This document shows, piece by piece, positions 51,554 through 58,020 of a stretch of 58,020 nt of DNA. The DNA is taken from assembly GCA_040755915.1 (NCBI GenBank), contig JBFLWM010000029.1, forward strand, positions 1-58,020. The letters run 5' to 3'. Both the position numbers and the translations under genes were made by a program. How positions within the stretch are numbered: position 1 is the stretch's first letter; every line of letters begins with the position of its first letter. The notes below the pieces were generated by a model that saw only the letters and a program-made list of their open reading frames with translations, did no database searches and was not told the origin of the DNA. This DNA comes from Sulfurivermis sp040755915 (GTDB taxonomy: Bacteria > Pseudomonadota > Gammaproteobacteria > Thiohalomonadales > Thiohalomonadaceae).

Positions 51554-54355
51554 ATGAACCTCCTCTTTGTCATTCTGCTCCCCCTGCTGGGCGCCTTGCT
51601 GCCGCCCCTGGCGATCCGCTTCGGCCGCAGTGCCAGCGCCTGGACCGCCGCCGCCATCACGCTGGCCGCGCTGCTGTTCGCCCTGGAGCCGCTGACCACG
51701 GTATTTGCCGGCACCCCGCTGGAGGCACACTGGGCCTGGCTGCCGCAGGCCGGCCTCGACATCCATCTGCGCATGGACGGCCTCGCCGCCCTGTTCGTGC
51801 TGCTGATCCTCGGCATCGGCCTGCTGGTCATCCTGTATGCCCGCTACTACCTGGCCGAACGTGACCCCATGGGCCGCTTTTACGGCCTGCTGCTCCTGTT
51901 CATGGGCGCCATGCTCGGCATCGCCCTGTCCGACCACCTGCTGCAGCTGCTGGTGTTCTGGGAACTGACCTCGCTCAGTTCCTTCCTGCTCATCAGCTAC
52001 TGGCACCACCGCTCCGATGCCCGCCGCGGCGCGCGCATGGCCCTGGCCATCACCGGCGCCGGCGGCCTGGCCCTGCTCGCCGGCTTCCTGCTGCTGGGAC
52101 ACATCGTCGGCAGCTACCGCATCGTCGACGTCCTCGATGCCGGCGACCTGATCCGGGCCCATCCGCTGTACCTGCCGACGCTGCTGCTGATCCTGCTCGG
52201 TGCCTTCACCAAGTCGGCGCAGTTCCCGTTCCACTTCTGGCTGCCCCACGCCATGGCGGCGCCCACCCCGGTCAGCGCCTATCTGCACTCGGCCACCATG
52301 GTGAAGGCCGGCGTGTTCCTGCTGGCCCGCCTCTATCCGGCCCTGTCCGGCACCGACCCCTGGTTCTTCCTGGTGGGAGGCATCGGCCTCGCCACCCTGC
52401 TGTTCGCCGCCTACACCGCCCTGTTCCAGCACGACCTCAAGGGCCTGCTGGCCTACTCCACCATCAGCCACCTGGGCCTCATCACCCTGCTGTTCGGCAT
52501 CGACACGCCGCTGGCCGCCGTGGCCGGCGTGTTCCACATCATCAACCACGCCACCTTCAAGGCCTCGCTGTTCATGGCCGCCGGCATCATCGACCACGAG
52601 ACCGGCACCCGCGACATGCGCCTCATCAACGGCCTGTGGAAATACATGCCGCACACCGCCACCCTGGCCATGGTCGCCGCCTCGGCCATGGCCGGGGTGC
52701 CGCTGCTGAATGGTTTCCTGTCCAAGGAGATGTTCTTCGCCGAAACCCTGCACCTCTCGGCGCTGGGTGCGCTGAGCTGGATCCTGCCCGCCGCGGCGAC
52801 CCTGGCCGGCGTCTTCGCCGTGGCCTATTCGGCCCGCTTCATCCACGACGTGTTCTTCAACGGCGAGCCCATCGACCTGCCCAAATACCCGCCGCACGAG
52901 CCTCCACGCTACATGAAGATACCGGTGGAGATCCTGGTCACCCTGTGCCTGCTGGTCGGCATCCTGCCGGCCTTCACCGTGGCGCCGCTGCTGGACCTGG
53001 CCGCAGGCGCGGTGCTGCACGGCCCGGTGCCCGCATACAGCCTGGCCATCTGGCACGGCTTCACCCTGCCCTTCGCCATGAGTCTCGTCGCCCTGACCGG
53101 CGGCATCGCCCTGTACAGCCAGCGTCACCGGCTGTTCGCGCTGCATGACCGCGTCTTCCCCGAGGTCGATGCCCGCGCCCTGTTCTGGATCGCCATCGAG
53201 CGGGTGATGGACGCCGCCCATGCCATGACACGGGCGCTGGAAAACGGCTCGCAGCAGCGCTATGCCGCGCTGCTGCTGCTCGCCGCCCTGGCCGCCATCG
53301 CCCTGCCCCTGCTCGGCGGCGGCGTCCCCCTGGGCGGCCCGGTCCCGGCTGCGCCGATCGATGCGCTGACACTGCTCGGCGCCCTGGTCATGATGGCGGC
53401 GGCGATCCTGACGGTGGTATGGCAGCGCCGCCGCCTGGTCGCGGTGGTGGCGCTCAGCGTGGTGGGCCTGGTGGTATCGCTCGCCTTCGTGCGCTGGTCG
53501 GCGCCGGACCTGGCGCTGACCCAGCTGTCGGTGGAGGTGGTGACCATCGTGCTGCTGCTGCTGGCGCTGTACTTCCTGCCGCAGCAGGGGCCGGCCGAGT
53601 CCTCGCCCCTGCGCCGCGGCCGTGACCTGCTGCTGGCCGCCGGCGTGGGCGGCGGCGTGGGCCTGCTCGCCTGGGGCATGTTCACGCGCCCCTATGCGAC
53701 CATCGCCAATTACTACGTGGAGAACAGCCTGAGCGGCGGCGGCGGTGCCAACGTGGTCAACGTGATCCTGGTGGACTTCCGCGGCTTCGACACCCTGGGC
53801 GAGATCACCGTGCTGGCCATCGCCGCCATCGGCATCTACGCCCTGCTCAACAACCTGCGCCTGGACATGCCGGCCACCGATGCGGGCGGCCGCCCCTGGT
53901 CCGGCGAGCGCTACCCGCTGGTGCTGGCCCAGCTCACCCGCTTCCTGCTGCCGCTGGCGCTGCTGGTGTCGGTGTACCTGTTCCTGCGCGGCCACAACGC
54001 CCCGGGCGGCGGCTTCATTGCCGGCCTGGTCACCGCCGTGGCGCTGATCCTGCAATACATGGCCAGCGGCATCGACTGGACCCAGCAACGCTGGCGCCTG
54101 CAATACCACCCGATCATCGCCGCCGGCGTGCTCATCGCCGCCGCCACCGGCGCCGGCAGCTGGCTGTTCGACCGCCCGTTCCTCACCTCCGCCTTCGGCC
54201 ACTTCCACCTGCCGCTGGCCGGCGAGTTCGAGCTGGCCACCGCCATGCTGTTCGACCTCGGCGTCTACCTCACCGTGGTGGGCGTGGTGATGCTGATCCT
54301 GGCCAACCTGGGCAAGCTGACCCAGCGCTGTGCGGCCTGCAAGGAGGGTGAATGA
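51554..54355 (+). CDS. mrpA: Na+/H+ antiporter subunit A, fused MrpA-MrpB type
   Basis: A 933-residue membrane protein. The first about 500 residues are NuoL-like (FTKSAQFPFHFWLPHAM, then PTPVSAYLHSATMVKAG). They are followed by the MrpA extension and DUF4040-like part (FVRWSAPDLALTQLSVEVVT) and then an MnhB domain with YLFLRGHNAPGGGFIAGLV. In many species B is a separate gene; here it is fused and no separate mrpB exists. It is part of a cation/proton antiporter in the inner membrane. It begins the mrp operon. Confidence 0.94.
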   Translation: MNLLFVILLPLLGALLPPLAIRFGRSASAWTAAAITLAALLFALEPLTTVFAGTPLEAHWAWLPQAGLDIHLRMDGLAALFVLLILGIGLLVILYARYYLAERDPMGRFYGLLLLFMGAMLGIALSDHLLQLLVFWELTSLSSFLLISYWHHRSDARRGARMALAITGAGGLALLAGFLLLGHIVGSYRIVDVLDAGDLIRAHPLYLPTLLLILLGAFTKSAQFPFHFWLPHAMAAPTPVSAYLHSATMVKAGVFLLARLYPALSGTDPWFFLVGGIGLATLLFAAYTALFQHDLKGLLAYSTISHLGLITLLFGIDTPLAAVAGVFHIINHATFKASLFMAAGIIDHETGTRDMRLINGLWKYMPHTATLAMVAASAMAGVPLLNGFLSKEMFFAETLHLSALGALSWILPAAATLAGVFAVAYSARFIHDVFFNGEPIDLPKYPPHEPPRYMKIPVEILVTLCLLVGILPAFTVAPLLDLAAGAVLHGPVPAYSLAIWHGFTLPFAMSLVALTGGIALYSQRHRLFALHDRVFPEVDARALFWIAIERVMDAAHAMTRALENGSQQRYAALLLLAALAAIALPLLGGGVPLGGPVPAAPIDALTLLGALVMMAAAILTVVWQRRRLVAVVALSVVGLVVSLAFVRWSAPDLALTQLSVEVVTIVLLLLALYFLPQQGPAESSPLRRGRDLLLAAGVGGGVGLLAWGMFTRPYATIANYYVENSLSGGGGANVVNVILVDFRGFDTLGEITVLAIAAIGIYALLNNLRLDMPATDAGGRPWSGERYPLVLAQLTRFLLPLALLVSVYLFLRGHNAPGGGFIAGLVTAVALILQYMASGIDWTQQRWRLQYHPIIAAGVLIAAATGAGSWLFDRPFLTSAFGHFHLPLAGEFELATAMLFDLGVYLTVVGVVMLILANLGKLTQRCAACKEGE

Positions 54356-54684
54356 TGGAAGCCGTTGCCGCCCTCACCCTGGCCGTGCTGGTGACCTGCG
54401 GGGTCTATCTGGTACTGCGCGCGCGCACCTTTCCCGTGGTGCTCGGCCTGTCGCTGCTGTCCTATGCCGTCAACCTGTTCCTGTTCTTCACCGGCCGCCT
54501 GGTCACCGGCGCACCGCCGCTGGCCGGCGGCAGCGCGCCGGTGGCCGATCCCATCCCGCAGGCGCTGGTGCTCACCGCCATCGTCATCGGCTTCGGCATG
54601 ACCGCCTTCGTGGTGATCCTCGCGCTGCGCGCCCGCGGCGAACTGGGCAGCGATCACGTCGACGGCCGGGAGGAGGAACGATGA
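54352..54684 (+). CDS. mrpC: Na+/H+ antiporter subunit C (MrpC/MnhC)
   Basis: A 110-residue NuoK-like membrane protein with the conserved PIPQALVLTAIVIGFG segment. The first ATG overlaps the mrpA stop (ATGA) and a GGAGG site lies just upstream; an ATG one codon later is also possible. The C-terminus is acidic. Confidence 0.93.
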   Translation: MMEAVAALTLAVLVTCGVYLVLRARTFPVVLGLSLLSYAVNLFLFFTGRLVTGAPPLAGGSAPVADPIPQALVLTAIVIGFGMTAFVVILALRARGELGSDHVDGREEER

Positions 54685-56171
54685 ATCACTGGATCATCGC
54701 CCCCCTCGTGCTGCCGCTGGTGGCGGGCATGCTGAGCCTGCTGCTGGTGGCCCGTCCGGGTCTGCAGCGCGCCCTCTCGGTCGGCGCGACCGCGGGCCTG
54801 CTGCCCGTCACCCTGCTGCTGCTGTGCTTCGCCGGCAACGGCGAGTTCGGCGTCTACCCGCTCGGCAACTGGCCGGCGCCGTTCGGCATCGTGCTGGTGC
54901 TGGATCGGCTGACTGCGCTGATGCTGCTGCTCACCGCCGTGCTGGCGCTGCTGGTCCTGCTCCATGCCGTCAACGGCGACGACAGGCGCGGCCGCGACTT
55001 CCACGTGCTGTTCCAGCTGCAGCTGCTCGGCATCAACGGCGCCTTCCTCACCGGCGACCTGTTCAACCTGTTCGTGTTCTTCGAGATCCTGCTCATCGCC
55101 TCCTACGGCCTGGCCCTGCACGGCGGCGGCGCGGAGCGCACCCGCGCCAGCCTGCACTACGTGGTGCTGAACCTCATCGGCTCCGCCCTGTTCCTCATCG
55201 CCGTCGGCACGCTGTACGCCGCCGCCGGCACCCTCAACATGGCCGACCTGGCCGTGAAGGTCGCCGCCGCGCCGCCGGAGAACGCCGGCCTGTTGCGTGC
55301 CGCTGCCCTGCTGCTGCTCGCCGTATTCGGCCTCAAGGCGGCACTGCTGCCGCTGCACCTGTGGCTGCCGGCGCTGTACGGCCATGCCACCGCGCCGGTG
55401 GCGGCACTGTTCGCCATCATGACCAAGGTGGGCGTCTACGCCATCCTGCGCAGCTACACCCTGATCTTCCCGGCCGACGGCGCCGGCAGCGACGTGGGCC
55501 AGTGGCTGCTGCCGCTGGCCCTGCTCACCCTGGCAGCGGGTGCGGTGGGCGTGCTGGGCAGCCAGCGCCTGCGTGTCCTCGTTGCCTATCTGGTGGTGGT
55601 ATCGGTGGGCACCCTGCTGGCGGGCATCGGCCTGTTCAACAGCGGCGGCATCGGCGCGGCGCTGTACTACCTGCCGCACACCACCCTGGTCAGCGCCGGC
55701 CTGTTCCTGCTGGCCGACCTCATCGCGCGTCAGCGCGGCAGCCACGGCGATGACTTCGTCCTCGGCCCGCCGCTGGCCCAGCCCACCCGCCTCGGCGTGC
55801 TGTTCTTCCTCGGCGCCGTGGCCGCCGCCGGCCTGCCGCCCTTGTCCGGCTTCCTCGGCAAGCTGCTGCTGCTGCAAGCGGTGGCACCGGCACAGGCGGG
55901 CTGGTTGTGGAGCATCGTGCTCATCGGCAGTCTGGCCGGCCTCATCGCCCTGAGCCGCGCCGGCAGCCGCATCTTCTGGAAGACCGCGGGCGATCGGGCC
56001 GTCGCAGGACAGGCGCCCCTGACACACCTCGCTCCCGCTGCCGTGCTGCTGGCGATGAGCATCGCGATGACCGTGTTTGCCGCGCCCCTCATCCGCTATA
56101 CCGAGGCGACCGCGGCGCAACTGCTGGCGCCGCAGCAGTACATCAACGCCGTGCTGGGAGCCCAGCCATGA
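54681..56171 (+). CDS. mrpD: Na+/H+ antiporter subunit D (MrpD/MnhD)
   Basis: A 496-residue NuoM/N-like antiporter subunit. The channel block VFGLKAALLPLHLWLPALYG and the FFEILLIASYGLALHGG segment with its membrane Glu are intact. GGGAGGAGG precedes the ATG, which overlaps the mrpC stop by 4 nt. Confidence 0.94.
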   Translation: MNHWIIAPLVLPLVAGMLSLLLVARPGLQRALSVGATAGLLPVTLLLLCFAGNGEFGVYPLGNWPAPFGIVLVLDRLTALMLLLTAVLALLVLLHAVNGDDRRGRDFHVLFQLQLLGINGAFLTGDLFNLFVFFEILLIASYGLALHGGGAERTRASLHYVVLNLIGSALFLIAVGTLYAAAGTLNMADLAVKVAAAPPENAGLLRAAALLLLAVFGLKAALLPLHLWLPALYGHATAPVAALFAIMTKVGVYAILRSYTLIFPADGAGSDVGQWLLPLALLTLAAGAVGVLGSQRLRVLVAYLVVVSVGTLLAGIGLFNSGGIGAALYYLPHTTLVSAGLFLLADLIARQRGSHGDDFVLGPPLAQPTRLGVLFFLGAVAAAGLPPLSGFLGKLLLLQAVAPAQAGWLWSIVLIGSLAGLIALSRAGSRIFWKTAGDRAVAGQAPLTHLAPAAVLLAMSIAMTVFAAPLIRYTEATAAQLLAPQQYINAVLGAQP

Positions 56172-56659
56172 ACCGCCTGCTGCCGCAACCCCTGTTCAGC
56201 CTGTTCCTGCTGCTGGTCTGGCTGCTGCTGGTGAACACCGTGGCGCCGGGCCACGTTCTGCTCGGCGCCTTTCTCGCCATCACCCTGCCGCTGCTGACCA
56301 GCCGCTTCTGGCCCGGCCGGCCGCGCATCCATAGCCCGTGGCAGCTGCTGCGCTACATTGCGGTGCTGCTGTGGGACATCGGTCTGGCCAACCTCACCGT
56401 GGCGCGCCTGATCCTCGGCCCGAGGCGCAGGCTGCACCCGGCCTTCATCCACCTGCCGCTGGAGCTGGAGAACGAATTCGCCATCGCCGTGCTGGCCAGC
56501 ACCATCTCGCTGACGCCGGGCACCGTGTCGTCCGACCTGAGTCCGGATCGCAAGAGCCTGCTGATCCACGCCCTGGACGTGGAGGATGAGGCGGCGCTGG
56601 TTGCCGCCATCAAGCAGCGCTACGAAAGACCGCTGCGGGAGATCTTCGAATCATGCTGA
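56168..56659 (+). CDS. mrpE: Na+/H+ antiporter subunit E (MrpE/MnhE)
   Basis: A 163-residue protein with two N-terminal spans and a cytoplasmic domain. The family segment ANSISLTPGTVS appears as ASTISLTPGTVSSDLS, followed by LLIHALDV. It overlaps mrpD by 4 nt and mrpF by 7 nt. Confidence 0.94.
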   Translation: MNRLLPQPLFSLFLLLVWLLLVNTVAPGHVLLGAFLAITLPLLTSRFWPGRPRIHSPWQLLRYIAVLLWDIGLANLTVARLILGPRRRLHPAFIHLPLELENEFAIAVLASTISLTPGTVSSDLSPDRKSLLIHALDVEDEAALVAAIKQRYERPLREIFESC

Positions 56660-56922
56660 ACGCCGCCATCGTCTTTGCCTTCGCCTGCATCGCGGCCGCC
56701 CTGCTGCTCAGCTTCTGGCGCCTGCTGCGCGGTCCGAGCACGCCCGACCGCATCCTGGCGCTGGACACCATGTACATCAACACCATCGCCCTGCTGGTAC
56801 TGTTCGGTATCCACCTCGATCTCACCGCCTTCTTCGAGGCGGCCCTGCTCATCGCCATGATGGGCTTCGTCGGCACAGTGGCGCTGTGCAAATACCTGCT
56901 GCGCGGCGACATCATCGAATAG
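56653..56922 (+). CDS. mrpF: Na+/H+ antiporter subunit F (MrpF/MnhF)
   Basis: An 89-residue three-span protein with the signature RGPSTPDRILALDTMYIN. It lies between mrpE and mrpG as in other Mrp operons. Confidence 0.94.
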   Translation: MLNAAIVFAFACIAAALLLSFWRLLRGPSTPDRILALDTMYINTIALLVLFGIHLDLTAFFEAALLIAMMGFVGTVALCKYLLRGDIIE

Positions 56923-56933
56923 GGAGCAAGACC

Positions 56934-57230
56934 ATGCTGGACATCCTCATCGCCCTGTTCCTGTTCATCGGCGGCGCCTTCGCCCTCATCGGCTCCATCG
57001 GCCTCGCTCGCCTGCCCGACCTGTTCACCCGCCTGCACGGCCCCACCAAGGCCACCACCCTCGGTGTCGGCGGCATCCTCATCGCCTCGGTGCTGCACTT
57101 CTCCAGCCGCGGCGACGGCCTCAGCCTGCACGAACTGCTGATCACCCTGTTCCTGTTCATCACCGCGCCGATCAGCGCCTACCTCATCGCCCGCGCCATG
57201 CTGCACCTGCGCGGGGACAAAGAATTGTAG
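56934..57230 (+). CDS. mrpG: Na+/H+ antiporter subunit G (MrpG/MnhG)
   Basis: A 98-residue three-span protein with the signature GLARLPDLFTRLHGPTKATT and a C-terminal PISAYLIARAML. AGGGAG precedes the ATG. The stop codon lies inside the REP element at 57225-57299, so this element abuts the operon's 3' end. Confidence 0.94.
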   Translation: MLDILIALFLFIGGAFALIGSIGLARLPDLFTRLHGPTKATTLGVGGILIASVLHFSSRGDGLSLHELLITLFLFITAPISAYLIARAMLHLRGDKEL

Positions 57231-57299
57231 GAACACGCTCCGCGGACGAAGGCAACGCCTATCCCAGGCACCCTTCGCCGAGAGGACCGGATCCTACAA
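57225..57299. repeat. REP doublet, family B, between mrpG and the RAYT gene
   Basis: The element has outer arms TTGTAGGA and TCCTACAA and an inner GCGGACGAAGGCAACGCC. It holds the stop codons of both convergent neighbours, mrpG and the RAYT. It differs from the 57806 copy by a few substitutions (for example GGAACACGCT for GGAGCCCGCT). Confidence 0.8.
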
Positions 57300-57731
57300 C
57301 CAGATAGCATCCCAATGGGGGTATTCACCAATATGCCTGACCAAACGGGCGCGCAACGGATTGGCCACGATATAACGCGCCAGATCGCGCAGATCATCCT
57401 CAGTTCTCACCGCACGATCATAAAATCCCTTCTGCCAGATACGACGCCCCAATCTTCTGCTACTGATTGCTTTAACGCTGCGCACTACTGCAGACAGACT
57501 TCGCCCCGGCCGCAAAGACATTAACCAATGCAGATGGTCCGGCATCAACACGTAAGCCAGGGTATCCGCGTGCGCCATAGCCTCGTGCTCACGCAAAACG
57601 CCGATCATTGTGCGCGCCATATACAGGTCGCCAAAGAAAGGTTGGCGCCCCAATGTAACTGCCGTAATGGAATACACCTGCCAAGGCACAGACACACGGC
57701 CACGTCGCAAATCTCGTCCATGAAAACGCAT
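57294..57731 (-). CDS. REP-associated tyrosine transposase (RAYT)
   Basis: A 145-residue Y1-type HUH endonuclease of the RAYT family, expected to nick and move REP elements. The metal-binding HxH is in LMPDHLHWLM, and the catalytic Tyr is in ARYIVANPLRARLV; GFYDRAVR is also conserved. The start at 57731 has AAGGAGAG 7 nt upstream. The stop lies inside one REP element and tandem REP copies follow upstream of the start, the usual 'REPtron' arrangement. It looks intact. Confidence 0.88.
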   Translation of the reverse strand: MRFHGRDLRRGRVSVPWQVYSITAVTLGRQPFFGDLYMARTMIGVLREHEAMAHADTLAYVLMPDHLHWLMSLRPGRSLSAVVRSVKAISSRRLGRRIWQKGFYDRAVRTEDDLRDLARYIVANPLRARLVRHIGEYPHWDAIWL

Positions 57732-57756
57732 CCAGCACTCTCCTTGTGAACAACAC

Positions 57757-57786
57757 CATTCACCGGAAAAGACCCGGCTCCTGTAC
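57757..57786. repeat. Degenerate REP half-element
   Basis: The sequence reads GAAAAGACCCGGCTCCTGTACA near its end, clearly related to GAGAGGACTCGGCTCCTACAA of the intact copies but diverged. It lies between the RAYT start and the tandem array. Confidence 0.5.
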
Positions 57787-57805
57787 ATCAAATATCAAGC
57801 CCGCC

Positions 57806-58020
57806 TGTAGGAGCCCGCTCCGCGGGCGAAGACAGCGCCTATCCCAGGCACCCTTCGCCGAGAGGACTCGGCTCCTACAACAAACAAAGTGCCATCCCCG
57901 CAGGAGCCCGCTCCGCGGGCGAAGACAACGCCTATCCCAGGCACCCTTCGCCGAGAGGACTCGGCTCCTACAACAAACAAAGAGCCATCCCCGCAGGAGC
58001 CCGCTCCGCGGGCGAAGACA
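57806..58020. repeat. Tandem REP array, 93-bp period, cut by the window edge
   Basis: Three copies of the family-B doublet start with AGGAGCCCGCTCCGCGGGCG at 57809, 57902 and 57995, an exact 93-bp period. The first two are nearly identical over the whole unit, including the spacer ending GCCATCCCCGC; the third is cut at 58020. The array lies upstream of the RAYT gene. Confidence 0.88.

Noticed and set aside
57795..57980. Minus-strand frame with repeats of FVVGAESSRRRVPGIG
   Set aside because: This is translation of the REP array and not a gene.
57806..58020. Tandem 93-bp repeats resembling a CRISPR array
   Set aside because: The whole unit including the spacer is repeated, the unit is a palindromic REP doublet seen elsewhere in the window, and no cas gene is present.
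1..58020. tRNA, rRNA or riboswitch genes
   Set aside because: I looked for cloverleaf and rRNA-like segments in the gaps and saw none that I can support; no covariance search could be run.

Overview
The window is high-GC DNA (about 60-65 percent G+C by eye) with gammaproteobacterial gene types: a CysB-type LysR regulator, HrpB helicase, BioA and UbiA of gammaproteobacterial length, and a complete ccmABCDEFGHI cluster. Energy-conserving membrane complexes and c-type cytochromes dominate, so a respiratory or chemolithotrophic gammaproteobacterium is likely. The species cannot be named from the sequence.

Layout. Positions 1-830 are an accessory patch: the end of an IS256-type element has cut a REP-associated transposase (RAYT), and an AT-richer gene lies between perfect 32-bp inverted repeats. 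Positions 865-9862 are mostly housekeeping: hrpB, a host-attachment-family protein, bioA-ubiA, a P-type cation ATPase and small ORFs. Positions 10443-17812 hold a six-gene complex related to group 4 hydrogenases and complex I. Its large subunit has Ser where the N-terminal nickel-binding Cys pair should be, so it is an Ehr-type complex rather than a hydrogenase. Positions 18019-21008 carry a small gene, a DUF3579 gene and two CysB-like regulators.

The most striking region is 21098-44132. Eighteen minus-strand genes (41952 down to 21098) encode 58 CxxCH haem sites plus one CxxxCH site. They include a tetrahaem protein resembling filament-forming OmcE-type cytochromes, an outer-membrane beta-barrel, two octahaem, one trihaem, one 24-haem, one 11-haem and one monohaem cytochrome, a membrane cytochrome b, four beta-propeller proteins and a private ResB/CcsA (System II) maturation pair. 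Three times an NHL propeller gene lies directly upstream of a multihaem cytochrome gene, and a PQQ-like propeller precedes an octahaem gene. A divergent three-gene set (42258-44132) encodes a heptahaem cytochrome between two short HAMP-like membrane proteins. I infer a route from the quinone pool through the periplasm and outer membrane to extracellular cytochromes; the direction of flow and the redox partner are unknown.

Positions 44163-51062 are the complete System I cytochrome c maturation operon (ccmA-I), followed by a DUF465/YdcH gene. Positions 51554-57230 are an Mrp/Mnh Na+/H+ antiporter operon with A and B fused. The right end is a RAYT gene flanked by its REP elements, which run into a 93-bp tandem array cut by the window edge. 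Related REP elements lie at 4061, 6471 and, as a variant, 15601.
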